A DNA stretch of 34,864 nucleotides, taken from the NCBI GenBank assembly GCA_044450465.1, contig JBIOJB010000023.1, positions 1 to 34,864 on the forward strand. Reading direction: 5' to 3'. Source of the stretch: JBIOJB01 sp044450465 (GTDB taxonomy: Bacteria; Chloroflexota; Dormibacteria; Dormibacterales; Dormibacteraceae). Position numbers and translations under genes: made by a program. The notes below the pieces were generated by a model that had not been told where the DNA came from, made no database searches, and saw only the letters and a program-made list of their open reading frames with translations. Below, in pieces: positions 22,513-30,465 of the stretch (positions are counted from its first letter, which is position 1; every line of letters starts with the position of its first letter).

Positions 22513-23156
22513 GCGATGCCCTCCTGCGCGCCTGCATCCTCGCCGCGGCCGACTCCATCGACGCCGCGCGCGACGATCTGTGCAGCCTGGATTCCAAGGC
22601 GGGCGACGGAGATCACGGTGTGACGATGGCGCTTGCCGCGCGCGGGGTTCGCAAGCAGCTGACGGAATCGCCCGAGGCCTCGGCCGCCTATCTGGTCACC
22701 AGGCTCGCCCTCGCCACCGGATCGGTGGGCGGAGCGATCGGGCCCATCTACGCCTCCGGGCTGCTGGCGGTCGCGGCGACGCTGCGTGGATTGGACTCGC
22801 AGGAAGGTCTCCGGGTGGAGGACGTGCTCAGCTGCGCGGAAGCGGCCGAGAAAGCGGTGGCGGCACTGGGCGGTGCCCGGCCGGGTGACAAGACGATCCT
22901 CGACGCGCTCGATCCTGCCGTCAGCTCGCTGCGATCGTCCGTCTCCACCGGCGCCAGCATGGGCGGCGCGCTCAACGACGCCGCGGAAGCGGCCTCCGCC
23001 GGCGCCGCCGCGACGGCGTCGATGACCGCGGCCCTTGGACGCGCGAGCCGGCTCGGCGAGCGCAGCCGCGGCACGGCCGATCCGGGCGCCAGCTCCTTCG
23101 CGCTGATCCTTCGCGCGATGGCGTCGCAGTACTTTCGCGCGACCTCCAACAGTTGA
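22509..23156 (+). CDS. dhaL: DhaL-like nucleotide-binding kinase subunit
   Basis: A 215-residue all-helical protein. The Mg-nucleotide motif LDSKAGDGDHGVTM at about 27-40 supplies the three Asp of DhaL. A glycine-rich GSVGGAIGPIYASGL segment follows, and RPGDKTILDAL near the middle and SRGTADPGASSFALIL near the C-terminus are family landmarks. It transfers the phosphate from nucleotide to the DhaK-bound keto-sugar. The start is a TTG at 22509 that overlaps the dhaK stop as TTGA; no ATG or GTG exists near the family N-terminus. The stop overlaps the next gene in the same way. Confidence 0.88.
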   Translation: MSDALLRACILAAADSIDAARDDLCSLDSKAGDGDHGVTMALAARGVRKQLTESPEASAAYLVTRLALATGSVGGAIGPIYASGLLAVAATLRGLDSQEGLRVEDVLSCAEAAEKAVAALGGARPGDKTILDALDPAVSSLRSSVSTGASMGGALNDAAEAASAGAAATASMTAALGRASRLGERSRGTADPGASSFALILRAMASQYFRATSNS

Positions 23157-23914
23157 CGCCGCTCGTCGGCACCAGCCTCAAGATGAACCTCACGTCGAGT
23201 GAGGCGCGCGTCTACTTCGACGCCCTTCGCCCGCTGCTCGCCCGTGTGCATGGCTGCGAGCTCTTCGTCCTCCCTCCCTTCACCTCGCTCTGGGTGGCGC
23301 GCGAACGGCTCGCAAGAAGCAACATCGCCTGGGGCGCACAGGACGTGCACGCCGATGACTCAGGTGCCCACACCGGCGACGTCTCCGCATCGATGCTCAC
23401 CGACCTCGGCTGCACGTTCGTCGAGGTGGGCCATTCCGAGCGCAGGCGCGACCACAGCGAGACGGACGAGAGGGTGGCGGCCAAGGTGCGCCAGATCCTC
23501 CGGCACCGCATGACCCCGATCATGTGCGTGGGCGAGCTCACGAAGGCGACGGTTGCTTCCGGCCTCGCGCAGGTCCTACCCCAGGTGCGCGCCGGCCTGA
23601 AGCACGTTCCGCCCGCCGAGAGGTCACGCGTCGTGATTGCGTACGAGCCGGTCTGGGCGATCGGCGAGGGCTCGACTCCCGCCGAACCAGACCACGTGGC
23701 CGCCGTTCACCGTGGGATTCACGAGTTCATGCTGTCCACCGCCGCGGGCGGCGTCGACTGCCGCGTCATCTACGGGGGAAGCGTGGATCCGGAAACCGCC
23801 GGACCGCTCCTCGACCAGGCCGGCGTGGACGGACTCTTCGTCGGACGGGCGGCGCTCGACCCGGTCAGGTTCGCGGCCATCGCGGCCGCCGCGGAGACAC
23901 TCGCCGCTCCATGA
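23153..23914 (+). CDS. triose-phosphate-isomerase-like protein, probable erythrulose-1-phosphate isomerase
   Basis: A 253-residue TIM barrel. Catalytic K10, H94 (VGHSERR) and E165 (AYEPVWAIG) are conserved, as are the loop-6 region and GGSVDPETA phosphate site. The N-terminal G-N-W-K-M-N of glycolytic TIM is G-T-S-L-K-M-N here, putting Ser in place of the active-site Asn. I recall the same T-S change in Brucella EryH (TpiA2), where the substrate is a tetrulose phosphate. LerI in mycobacteria is the matching isomerase of L-erythrulose 1-phosphate. Position after RpiB, DhaK and DhaL fits that step. The start is a TTG overlapping the dhaL stop (TTGA). In the 127 bp up to the next gene I see only a weak CAAACT/AGTTTG inverted repeat (23918-23951). 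Confidence 0.85.
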   Translation: MTPLVGTSLKMNLTSSEARVYFDALRPLLARVHGCELFVLPPFTSLWVARERLARSNIAWGAQDVHADDSGAHTGDVSASMLTDLGCTFVEVGHSERRRDHSETDERVAAKVRQILRHRMTPIMCVGELTKATVASGLAQVLPQVRAGLKHVPPAERSRVVIAYEPVWAIGEGSTPAEPDHVAAVHRGIHEFMLSTAAGGVDCRVIYGGSVDPETAGPLLDQAGVDGLFVGRAALDPVRFAAIAAAAETLAAP

Positions 23915-24041
23915 AACCAAACTCGCCCGGGAGCGCCTAAGATCAAGTTTGCCTCGGCGGCCTGAGCTCTGGCCCGTCCGAAAACCGGGCGCAGCGCCGC
24001 CTGAGCGGCCATCGTTCGAAGATTGAGAGGAGAACGTCTGG

Positions 24042-24434
24042 ATGGCTGATCACCCGAACGCAGAAATCTTGCGCCGCGGATACACCGCGTTTCAGACAGG
24101 CGACATGGACACCGTCCGATCACTGTTCGCACCCGACATCGTGTGGAACGTCCCGGGCCATAACCGCTTCTCGGGGGCACATCGGGGCGTCGACAGCGTG
24201 CTGAAGCTCTTCGCCGAGAACTTCGCGGAAACCGACGGCACGTTCAAGGTCGAGCTCCACGACATCGTCGCCAATGACGAACACGCGGTAGCCCTCGCCA
24301 CGGTTTCGGGCCAGCGCAAGGGCAAGAAGGTCAGCGACCATTACACCCACGTCGCCCACATCAAGAACGGAAAGCTGACCGAGTCCTGGATCTTTGACGA
24401 GAACCCGGACGTGGTCGACGAATTCTGGAAGTGA
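24042..24434 (+). CDS. SnoaL/NTF2-like protein
   Basis: A 130-residue NTF2-fold protein. It has an N-terminal helix (AEILRRGYTAFQTGDMDTV), FAPDIVWNVPGHNRFSGAHRG, and the curved sheet with HDIVANDEHAVALATVSGQ, then YTHVAHIKNGKLTESWIFDE. The fold covers ketosteroid isomerases, polyketide cyclases and many non-enzymatic proteins, so activity cannot be read from sequence. GAGGAG stands 9 bp before the ATG. It lies between module C and the convergent end of module D; it could be read through from module C, but the 127-bp gap suggests its own promoter. Confidence 0.8.
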   Translation: MADHPNAEILRRGYTAFQTGDMDTVRSLFAPDIVWNVPGHNRFSGAHRGVDSVLKLFAENFAETDGTFKVELHDIVANDEHAVALATVSGQRKGKKVSDHYTHVAHIKNGKLTESWIFDENPDVVDEFWK

Positions 24435-24479
24435 TCCCCGTAGCGGACCAGGAACACTAAGCAACTGTTCGGACGGTCT

Positions 24480-24503
24480 TGAGCCGGTACAAGCGCCGGC
24501 TCA
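24480..24503. terminator. stem-loop between convergent transcripts
   Basis: A perfect 8-bp stem (TGAGCCGG / CCGGCTCA) with an 8-nt loop lies midway in the 96-bp gap between the SnoaL-like gene (+) and module D (-). Its symmetry fits a shared terminator. No strong T-run is present on either side. Confidence 0.55.
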
Positions 24504-24530
24504 GGATCGACACCCTGATTACCCGCGCGT

Positions 24531-25289
24531 TTAGTGCATGCCCCGCCCGCCCGCGACGATGAGCAGCTCGCCGGTTATGAAGTCGGCGTCGTGAGAGGCG
24601 AGAAACGCGGCTGACGCCGCCACCTCGTCGGGCGTGCCCCAACGTCCAAGCGCCGTCTCGTCGAGGATCCTGCGCTCGACGGCAGGGTCTGTCCCCTCGA
24701 CCATGTCCGTCTTGATCCAGCCGGGGCAGACTGCGTTCACCGTGATGTAGGGACCGAGCGCGAGCGCCATCGCCTTGGTCAGCCCGTTCATGCCGGCCTT
24801 GGAAACGACGTACTCGGTCCAGCGCATCGCGGAGGGGTGGTACAGACCCGAGTTCGAGGATATGTTGATGATCCTTCCGAACTTCTGGGCGATCATGATC
24901 GGCGCCACCTCCTTCGAGCAGAGGTACGCCCCCTTGAGATTGATGTCGATAGTGCGGTCCCAGTCCTCCTCGCTCGTCTCTAGCACGCCCTTGGTGAACA
25001 TCACGCCGGCGTTGTTGACCAGCACGTCGATCTGGCCGAATCGATCGATGGTCGACTGAACCAGGTTCTGCACGTCGGCGAGGCGCGAAACGTCGGCCCG
25101 GACCGACAGCGCCTCGCTTCCCTTCTTCTTGATCAGGTTGACGACCTCCGACGCGGCCTGTTCGCCGCCGACCCAGTTGACGACGACATTCGCACCCTCG
25201 TCGGCGAACCGCAGCGCGATCGCCTTGCCGATCCCGCGCGACGATCCGGTGACGATCGCCACCCTTGCCTTGAGCCGCTGCTCCGTCAT
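24531..25289 (-). CDS. SDR-family oxidoreductase (last gene of module D)
   Basis: A 252-residue classical short-chain dehydrogenase: TGSSRGIGKAIA nucleotide motif, NNAGV, INISSNSGLYH with the catalytic Ser, YVVSKAGMNG with Tyr and Lys, and VCPGWIKTDM. The C-terminus ends in GGRGMH. The ATG at 25289 is chosen because AAGGAG lies 5 bp before it; the ATG at 25304 would place that site inside the coding region. It follows the PLP-fold gene by 24 bp. It probably oxidises or reduces a polyol or keto-sugar of module D; the substrate is not known. Confidence 0.88.
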   Translation of the reverse strand: MTEQRLKARVAIVTGSSRGIGKAIALRFADEGANVVVNWVGGEQAASEVVNLIKKKGSEALSVRADVSRLADVQNLVQSTIDRFGQIDVLVNNAGVMFTKGVLETSEEDWDRTIDINLKGAYLCSKEVAPIMIAQKFGRIINISSNSGLYHPSAMRWTEYVVSKAGMNGLTKAMALALGPYITVNAVCPGWIKTDMVEGTDPAVERRILDETALGRWGTPDEVAASAAFLASHDADFITGELLIVAGGRGMH

Positions 25290-25313
25290 GTCATCTCCTT
25301 GCATGTTCGGTGG

Positions 25314-26399
25314 TCACTGAGAGCTGCCGCGGGCCGACACCGGCCAGCAGCCGACCAGCCGGCCGCCCCGGGTCACCCAGAAACGATCGTGCAGGTTGAA
25401 CGTGGTTCGGATCTGGCCCGGCCTGAAGTCGAGCGTGCTGCCCAGCGGTGGGATGGCGCCGGTCAGGCTGACCGTGAGGTGCTCGTCACTGACCCAGAGC
25501 CCCGACGCCTCGAACCCGATCGGGGTGGGCGCGCCGTACTCCATCCCTGCGGTGCGCCGGCCGACATCGACCACGACCCGGTCCGGGTGCCGGCTGATGA
25601 CCGTGCCCCGAAGGGCGACCGCGCACCGAAACGGCAGCTCCAAATCGAGCAGCTGCGGCTCCATGAGCGCGTACACGCCGGCCTGCATCTCGGTGATCAC
25701 CGGGTTGGCGATGGCCTCGCGCAGAGTCGAGGTCCCCGCGGCCGAGACGATGTCGACTGCGAAACCAGCTTTGATCAGGGCGTCGCGCACCTGGGCCAGG
25801 GTGGCGTAGGAGCGGGCTATGTTGCCGTCGCGGTCCGGCGCCCCGAGGCGCATCCGGCCCTCGTAGCCCATGATGCCGGCAACGCGCACACCCGGCGAGC
25901 GCTCGATGGCCCCGGCCAGCTCGACCGCCTCCCCCGCGGAGCTCACTCCACACCGGTGCAGGTTGGTGTCGACGTCGACGAGGACTCCCACGGTCACCCC
26001 GGCCGCGGCGGCCTGGCGCGAAAGCTCGTCCACGGGACCGGCGTCGTCAGCCGCGACGATGACGGTGCCCCGGCGGGCAAGCTTCACGACACGCGCCAGC
26101 TTGGCCGGGTCCACGACCTCGTTGGCGATGAGGATGTCGCCGATGCCGGCCGCCGACATCGCCTCGGCCTCGCCCACCGTGGAGCAGGTGACGCCCCTCG
26201 TCCCGTCGACCAGCTGGCGCTTCACGAGATCCGGCGATCGATGCGTCTTGACGTGCGGTCGCACCGTCTTGCCGGTGCCCCTCATCAGCTCGGACATGGC
26301 GGCGACGTTCGCCTCGAAGACGTCGAGGTCGACGACGAGGGCAGGGGTCGACAGGGGCCGCATGCCGAGGTCGGTCGGGACGGCCGGCTGGGCCGACAT
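25314..26399 (-). CDS. second D-threonine aldolase-like PLP protein
   Basis: A 361-residue alanine-racemase-fold protein related to that at 11661-12818. Landmarks are STPALVVDLDVFEANVAAM, RPHVKTHRSPDL with the Schiff-base lysine K51, VDVDTNLHRCGV, and SAAGTSTLREAI. Before the C-terminal T-F-N the usual metal pair His-x-Asp/Cys is Q329 and R331, so like its homologue it lacks the divalent-metal site of D-threonine aldolase and D-serine dehydratase. The start at 26399 overlaps the kinase stop by one base (TGATG). The frame remains open upstream through the kinase gene, which is not part of this protein. The reaction is unknown. Confidence 0.8.
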   Translation of the reverse strand: MSAQPAVPTDLGMRPLSTPALVVDLDVFEANVAAMSELMRGTGKTVRPHVKTHRSPDLVKRQLVDGTRGVTCSTVGEAEAMSAAGIGDILIANEVVDPAKLARVVKLARRGTVIVAADDAGPVDELSRQAAAAGVTVGVLVDVDTNLHRCGVSSAGEAVELAGAIERSPGVRVAGIMGYEGRMRLGAPDRDGNIARSYATLAQVRDALIKAGFAVDIVSAAGTSTLREAIANPVITEMQAGVYALMEPQLLDLELPFRCAVALRGTVISRHPDRVVVDVGRRTAGMEYGAPTPIGFEASGLWVSDEHLTVSLTGAIPPLGSTLDFRPGQIRTTFNLHDRFWVTRGGRLVGCWPVSARGSSQ

Positions 26400-27862
26400 C
26401 AGGTGGCCGAGCTCGCGCGGGCGGCGAGGCGATCGCGGATCCCGCTGTACAGTGCCCCGCGCTCGAGGTTGGGTTCGAAGCGTTTTGCCACCGAGGCGAG
26501 CTTCTGCACCGCGCTCGACACAGACGGATACGCACCCGCGCCGACGCCCGCGAGGATCGCAGCCCCGAACGTGCCCGGCTCGTCCTGCGCCACGACCTCG
26601 AATGGGACGCCGCACACGTCCGCGTGCAGCTGCAGCCACCAGGAGAGGTTTGCCCCGCCGCCGGTTGCGCGGACGAGGCTGACCTCGACCCCGCGTTTCT
26701 TCAACCGGTCCATCGTCATCGAGAACTCGCAAGCGATGGCCTCCAGCAGGGACCGGATGAGGTCGATCGAGGTGGTCGCCGGGGTCACGCCCACGAACGA
26801 CCCGCCTGGGTCGGAAAGTCCCCGCACGTGCGGCAGGGGCATGAGCGCGGCGTCCGAGAACACCGGTCCCGGCCCCCCACCCACCTTCGCCAACCCGTCG
26901 GTCAGCTCCGGGATCGACACCGTCAGCAGGTCGCGCGCCCAGTCGATGACGCTCATCCCGTTCGGGTTGGTCCCGATGATCGCGAACCCCGTGGCGCCCG
27001 GGTGCGGGCAGATGTTCATGCCCTCGTGAACCAGCTCCACCGGCCAGCCCGCCCGCACCGGCAGCGTGAACGAGTGCCAGCTGCCGCACGCCAGCGCCAC
27101 CACGCCTGGGTCCACGGCGCCTGCCCCGATGGACGCCGCGAACGCGTCCCAGGCACCGGTGACGATCACCGTGGTCGGCGGCAGGCCGAGCTCGGCGGCC
27201 ACGCTCGGCAGGATCGGCCCGATGGGCGTGGCGTTGGGCTGGACGTCGGGCAGCCAGGCCGGATCGATCCCGGTCTCGTGGATCCGGTCCTGCGACCACC
27301 CGCCCGACGCGACATCGAATGTCGCCCATGCGCCGGCGTCGCTCCAGTCCACGACCGGCCGACCGCTGAGCAGCAGGGCGTAGTACTCGTGCCAGTTCAT
27401 GAACCAGCGCGCCCGCGCCGCCACCTCGGGATGCTCCTTGCGCCACCACAGGGCCCGGTTGACAGGGTCCATCCGCCGCGGCAGATGGCCGGTCAGGCGA
27501 AACCATTCCTCGGGCGATCGCCTGGCCGCCGTCACGGCGGCCACGTCATCGCCTCTCGCATCGGCGGTCATGAGGCAAAGGCCCAGTGGCGTGCCGTCCG
27601 CACCCACGGGGAACACCTCGCGGCCCGAGGAGCTGAAGGAGATGGCTTCCGGCGGATCCTCCTTCAGGCGAGGGTGCGCCGCCACCTCGGCCAGGCATTT
27701 GCGAAACGCCGCGCGCGATTCGAGCACGTCCACCTCGGAGTGGCCTGGCTCGGACCGGTACCCCGGCACGGCCTGCCGCGCGATCGCGAGCAGGCTGCCG
27801 TCAAGGGCGTAAGCGGCCGCCTTGACGTTGCTCGTGCCTAGGTCGATGCCAATGAGGCTCAT
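26399..27862 (-). CDS. FGGY-family carbohydrate kinase
   Basis: A 487-residue sugar kinase. The opening MSLIGIDLGTSNVKAAAY holds the phosphate-1 loop, and FSSSGREVFPVGADG, MTADARGDDVA, VTGAWDAFAASIG with the likely catalytic Asp, GGGANLSWWLQL and GTFGAAILAGVGAG follow in FGGY order. It is less LsrK-like than the kinase at 6720-8282; the sugar or polyol it phosphorylates is unclear. It starts 15 bp after the SDR stop and overlaps the PLP-fold gene by one base. The same pairing of FGGY kinase and PLP-fold gene exists in module A. Confidence 0.88.
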   Translation of the reverse strand: MSLIGIDLGTSNVKAAAYALDGSLLAIARQAVPGYRSEPGHSEVDVLESRAAFRKCLAEVAAHPRLKEDPPEAISFSSSGREVFPVGADGTPLGLCLMTADARGDDVAAVTAARRSPEEWFRLTGHLPRRMDPVNRALWWRKEHPEVAARARWFMNWHEYYALLLSGRPVVDWSDAGAWATFDVASGGWSQDRIHETGIDPAWLPDVQPNATPIGPILPSVAAELGLPPTTVIVTGAWDAFAASIGAGAVDPGVVALACGSWHSFTLPVRAGWPVELVHEGMNICPHPGATGFAIIGTNPNGMSVIDWARDLLTVSIPELTDGLAKVGGGPGPVFSDAALMPLPHVRGLSDPGGSFVGVTPATTSIDLIRSLLEAIACEFSMTMDRLKKRGVEVSLVRATGGGANLSWWLQLHADVCGVPFEVVAQDEPGTFGAAILAGVGAGAYPSVSSAVQKLASVAKRFEPNLERGALYSGIRDRLAARASSAT

Positions 27863-27877
27863 CGGCTCGATTCGAAC

Positions 27878-28645
27878 CTACAGCTCGGCGTTGACGATGA
27901 ACCCGGCGTCGGCCAGTATGGTCGCGCAGGTGAGGTAGCTCGCGTCGTCGCTGAGCAGGAAGGCGTGTACGGCCGCCATCTCCTCAGGCTTTCCCACCCG
28001 GTGCAGCGCGATGCGGTCGGTGTAGTACTTGAGCGAGGGTGGGTCCTTGAGCAGGTCCGCCGACATCGGAGTGTCGATGCAGCCCGGTTCGACGGCGTTG
28101 ATCCGGATCCCATGCTCGCCGAACACGCAGCCGAGCGCCTTGACCAGCATGCTCACGCCGGCCTTGGTGCCGCAGTACGCCGCCTGAAACGGTGAGCCGA
28201 CATAGGCTGACAGTGAGCTCGTGCACGTGATCGCTCCCCCGTGCCCCTCCTTGATCATCTGCTTGGCGGCCTCGGTGCAGACGAGCCAGGTGCCGCGGAA
28301 GTTCGTTTCGGAAAGGGCGTCGAACTGCTCGATCGGAGTCTCGTCCCACTTCATGTACGGGTTGATGCCCGCGTTGGACGCCACCCAGTCGAGATGCCCG
28401 CCGCGCTTGGCCACCTCCTGCACCATGCCCACCACCTGCGCGGGATCACGCACGTCGGCGACCACGGGAAAGCCCTCGCCGCCCGCCTCCTTGATCCGGC
28501 GCAGGGTCTCCGTCGGGTCATCCGTCTTGCGCTGGTTGACCCCGACGATGGCTCCTTCCGAAGCCATGCGAACAGCGATCGCCTGGCCGATGCCCGTGGT
28601 GGCACCGGTGACGAAACCGACCTTGCCGACGAATCTCTTCTCCAT
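27878..28645 (-). CDS. SDR-family oxidoreductase
   Basis: A 255-residue classical short-chain dehydrogenase. It has TGATTGIGQAIA near the N-terminus, GVNQRKTDD after beta2 where Asn/Arg may favour NADP, SNAGINPYMKWD, TCTSSLSAYVG with the catalytic Ser, and YCGTKAGVSML carrying Tyr and Lys. The C-terminus reads ADAGFIVNAEL. The ATG at 28645 has GGAGG 7 bp upstream; the frame to 28723 overlaps the ThDP gene and is not used. It follows the ThDP enzyme gene by 38 bp. The substrate is unknown. Confidence 0.88.
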   Translation of the reverse strand: MEKRFVGKVGFVTGATTGIGQAIAVRMASEGAIVGVNQRKTDDPTETLRRIKEAGGEGFPVVADVRDPAQVVGMVQEVAKRGGHLDWVASNAGINPYMKWDETPIEQFDALSETNFRGTWLVCTEAAKQMIKEGHGGAITCTSSLSAYVGSPFQAAYCGTKAGVSMLVKALGCVFGEHGIRINAVEPGCIDTPMSADLLKDPPSLKYYTDRIALHRVGKPEEMAAVHAFLLSDDASYLTCATILADAGFIVNAEL

Positions 28646-28683
28646 TCCCAATCCTCCGTGAATCAGTGGCCGATCAATGAGCC

Positions 28684-30465
28684 CTATGGACGCTCGGGTG
28701 GTGAGTCCGGGCTGCGCCGCCACGGCGGCAGCTGGTAGACGATGCCGGGGCGCGCGTAGGTCTTGCCCTCCGCGAGCCGGCGGCGGTAGCTGTGCACCGG
28801 CGTCGCGAGGGCGTCGGTGCGGACGTCGACCACCACGGGACGCTCGCTCTCGAACGCGGCCTTGAACGCGTCGTCCAGATCGCGGGGCTGCTCCACTCGA
28901 ATCCCATCGCAGCCCAGCGCCTGCGCCACGGCGGCGAAGTTGGGGCCGCCGGTCTTGCCCTCCAGGTCAACCGACTGGCGGAGGCCCTCGAAGAAAAGGC
29001 GCTGCCAGATCGCGAGCCAGGCGAGCGTGCCGTTGTTCAAAACGATGTTCACCGTGCGCAGGCCGTGCTGGAGGTGGGTCGCGAGCTCGCCGAGCGCGTA
29101 GTTGAAGCCGCCGTCGCCGCTGACGGTGACAACACGCCCCTCGGGCCGCGCCAGCGCCGCACCGATCGCCGCCGGCACCGAGTAACCGAGGCCACCCTGG
29201 CCCCGCGCGAAGAGGAACCCTCGTCCGGCGACCAGTGCCGGCAGGTGCGAAGAGATCCAGCCCGCGGAGAAGCTCGCATCGCTGATCACCACGTCGTTCG
29301 GGCCGAGCCGGGAAGCCAGCGCCGACATCACCCGGGCGGGATGGATCGGGATCACATCAGACGATTCGTCCTTCTGACGCAGAACCCTCGCCGCGGCCCC
29401 AAGCTCGGCCGACTCCTCCAGCCAGGCGGCCCGACTCTTCCTGGGCACGAGCTTGACCAGGGCTTGTAGGGTCGGACGCGCGTCGCCGTTCAGCGCGACG
29501 GTCGGCCTGAAAGAGCGGCCGAGCTCGGTCGCGTCGATGTCGAGATGGATGGTGGCCTGGTCTGCGAGCGGAAGCGTCCCGTTGTGGCTCGTGTTCTGAC
29601 CGAGCTTGCAGCCGACGCAGAAGACGACGTCGGCGTTGCGCACGACCTCCAGCGACTCGGTCGGGCCGAGCGGGTTGAGCACGCCCGCCGAGTGTCCGCC
29701 GCTGTCGGCCACGGCGCCCTTGCCGGTGAAGCTGGTGACGACCATGGCGTCGATCCTGTCGACCAGCGCGCCCAGCTCGGCCGTCGCTCCCGAGCCATGC
29801 ACCCCGCCTCCGGCGACGATGACCGGCCGGCGTGCCTGCTTCAGCAGGTCGGCCGCGGCGGCGAGCGAGTCTGGCGAGGCCACCGGCCGGTGCGCCGGAG
29901 CTTCGCCGTAGCGGTCGTCGACTTCGATCGCGGCGGGATCGGACTGCCACTCGGCGTCCATCACGTCGTGGGGGATGATCACCGCAACTGGCCCGGGGCG
30001 CCCGGATGTGGCGATGCGAAACGCGGCGCGCACCGTCTGCGGAAGCGCTGCGACGCTCGGCACGGTGAGCGTTGACTTGGTGATCGACTGAAGGAACCGC
30101 TCCTGGTCGAACCCCTGGCTCGCCACGCCCATCTCGCGATACGGCGCCCAGTCGCGCGACAGCTCGCCGACGAGCGCGATCACCGGCACCGAAGCGTTGT
30201 GGCTCTCGAGCAGGCCGTCCGCGAGCTTCGTGGTGCCTGGTCCGACTGTCACGTCGCACACGCCCGGCCGTCCCGTGAGCCGGGCAAACGCGTCGGCGGC
30301 GTAGGCCGCTGATCGCTCGTCGCGGACCAGGAAGTGCCGGATCTTGGGGGTGCGCCGCGCGATACCGTCATACAGCGCTACCGTCTGCCCGCCCGGCTGC
30401 CCGAAGACGTGTGTCACGCCGTAGCCGACCAGGAGCTCGGCCAGCAGGTCTCCCGCGTGTGCCAT
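28684..30465 (-). CDS. thiamine-diphosphate-dependent enzyme, acetolactate synthase-like
   Basis: A 593-residue ThDP enzyme with the three-domain order of the acetohydroxyacid synthase/pyruvate oxidase family. The N-terminal PYR domain holds the activating Glu E50 in LVRDERSAAYAADAFAR. The central domain includes RRPVIVAGGGVHGSG. The PP domain has GDGGFNYALGELATH, then Asn-Asn about 28 residues later for Mg-ThDP. Such enzymes cleave or ligate 2-keto acids or hydroxy-ketones. In a sugar locus, C-C cleavage or carboligation of a keto-sugar or keto acid is likely, but not amino-acid synthesis, as no small regulatory subunit is nearby. It overlaps the AKR stop by one base. Confidence 0.88.
   Translation of the reverse strand: MAHAGDLLAELLVGYGVTHVFGQPGGQTVALYDGIARRTPKIRHFLVRDERSAAYAADAFARLTGRPGVCDVTVGPGTTKLADGLLESHNASVPVIALVGELSRDWAPYREMGVASQGFDQERFLQSITKSTLTVPSVAALPQTVRAAFRIATSGRPGPVAVIIPHDVMDAEWQSDPAAIEVDDRYGEAPAHRPVASPDSLAAAADLLKQARRPVIVAGGGVHGSGATAELGALVDRIDAMVVTSFTGKGAVADSGGHSAGVLNPLGPTESLEVVRNADVVFCVGCKLGQNTSHNGTLPLADQATIHLDIDATELGRSFRPTVALNGDARPTLQALVKLVPRKSRAAWLEESAELGAAARVLRQKDESSDVIPIHPARVMSALASRLGPNDVVISDASFSAGWISSHLPALVAGRGFLFARGQGGLGYSVPAAIGAALARPEGRVVTVSGDGGFNYALGELATHLQHGLRTVNIVLNNGTLAWLAIWQRLFFEGLRQSVDLEGKTGGPNFAAVAQALGCDGIRVEQPRDLDDAFKAAFESERPVVVDVRTDALATPVHSYRRRLAEGKTYARPGIVYQLPPWRRSPDSPPERP

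Noticed and set aside
21414..23156. A long frame suggesting a DhaK-DhaL fusion
   Set aside because: DhaK is encoded in another frame with full motifs; only the last 215 codons of this frame are DhaL.
21484..23156. PTS-dependent dihydroxyacetone kinase
   Set aside because: No DhaM gene is present and the neighbours fit an ATP-dependent erythrulose kinase.
23153..23914. Glycolytic triose-phosphate isomerase
   Set aside because: The active-site Asn is Ser and the gene context is tetrulose catabolism; no glycolytic genes are adjacent.
25314..27506. A 730-codon frame that could look like a fusion of the PLP protein with another domain
   Set aside because: The extra N-terminal part is the kinase gene read out of frame; the kinase has the true frame and the PLP gene starts at 26399.
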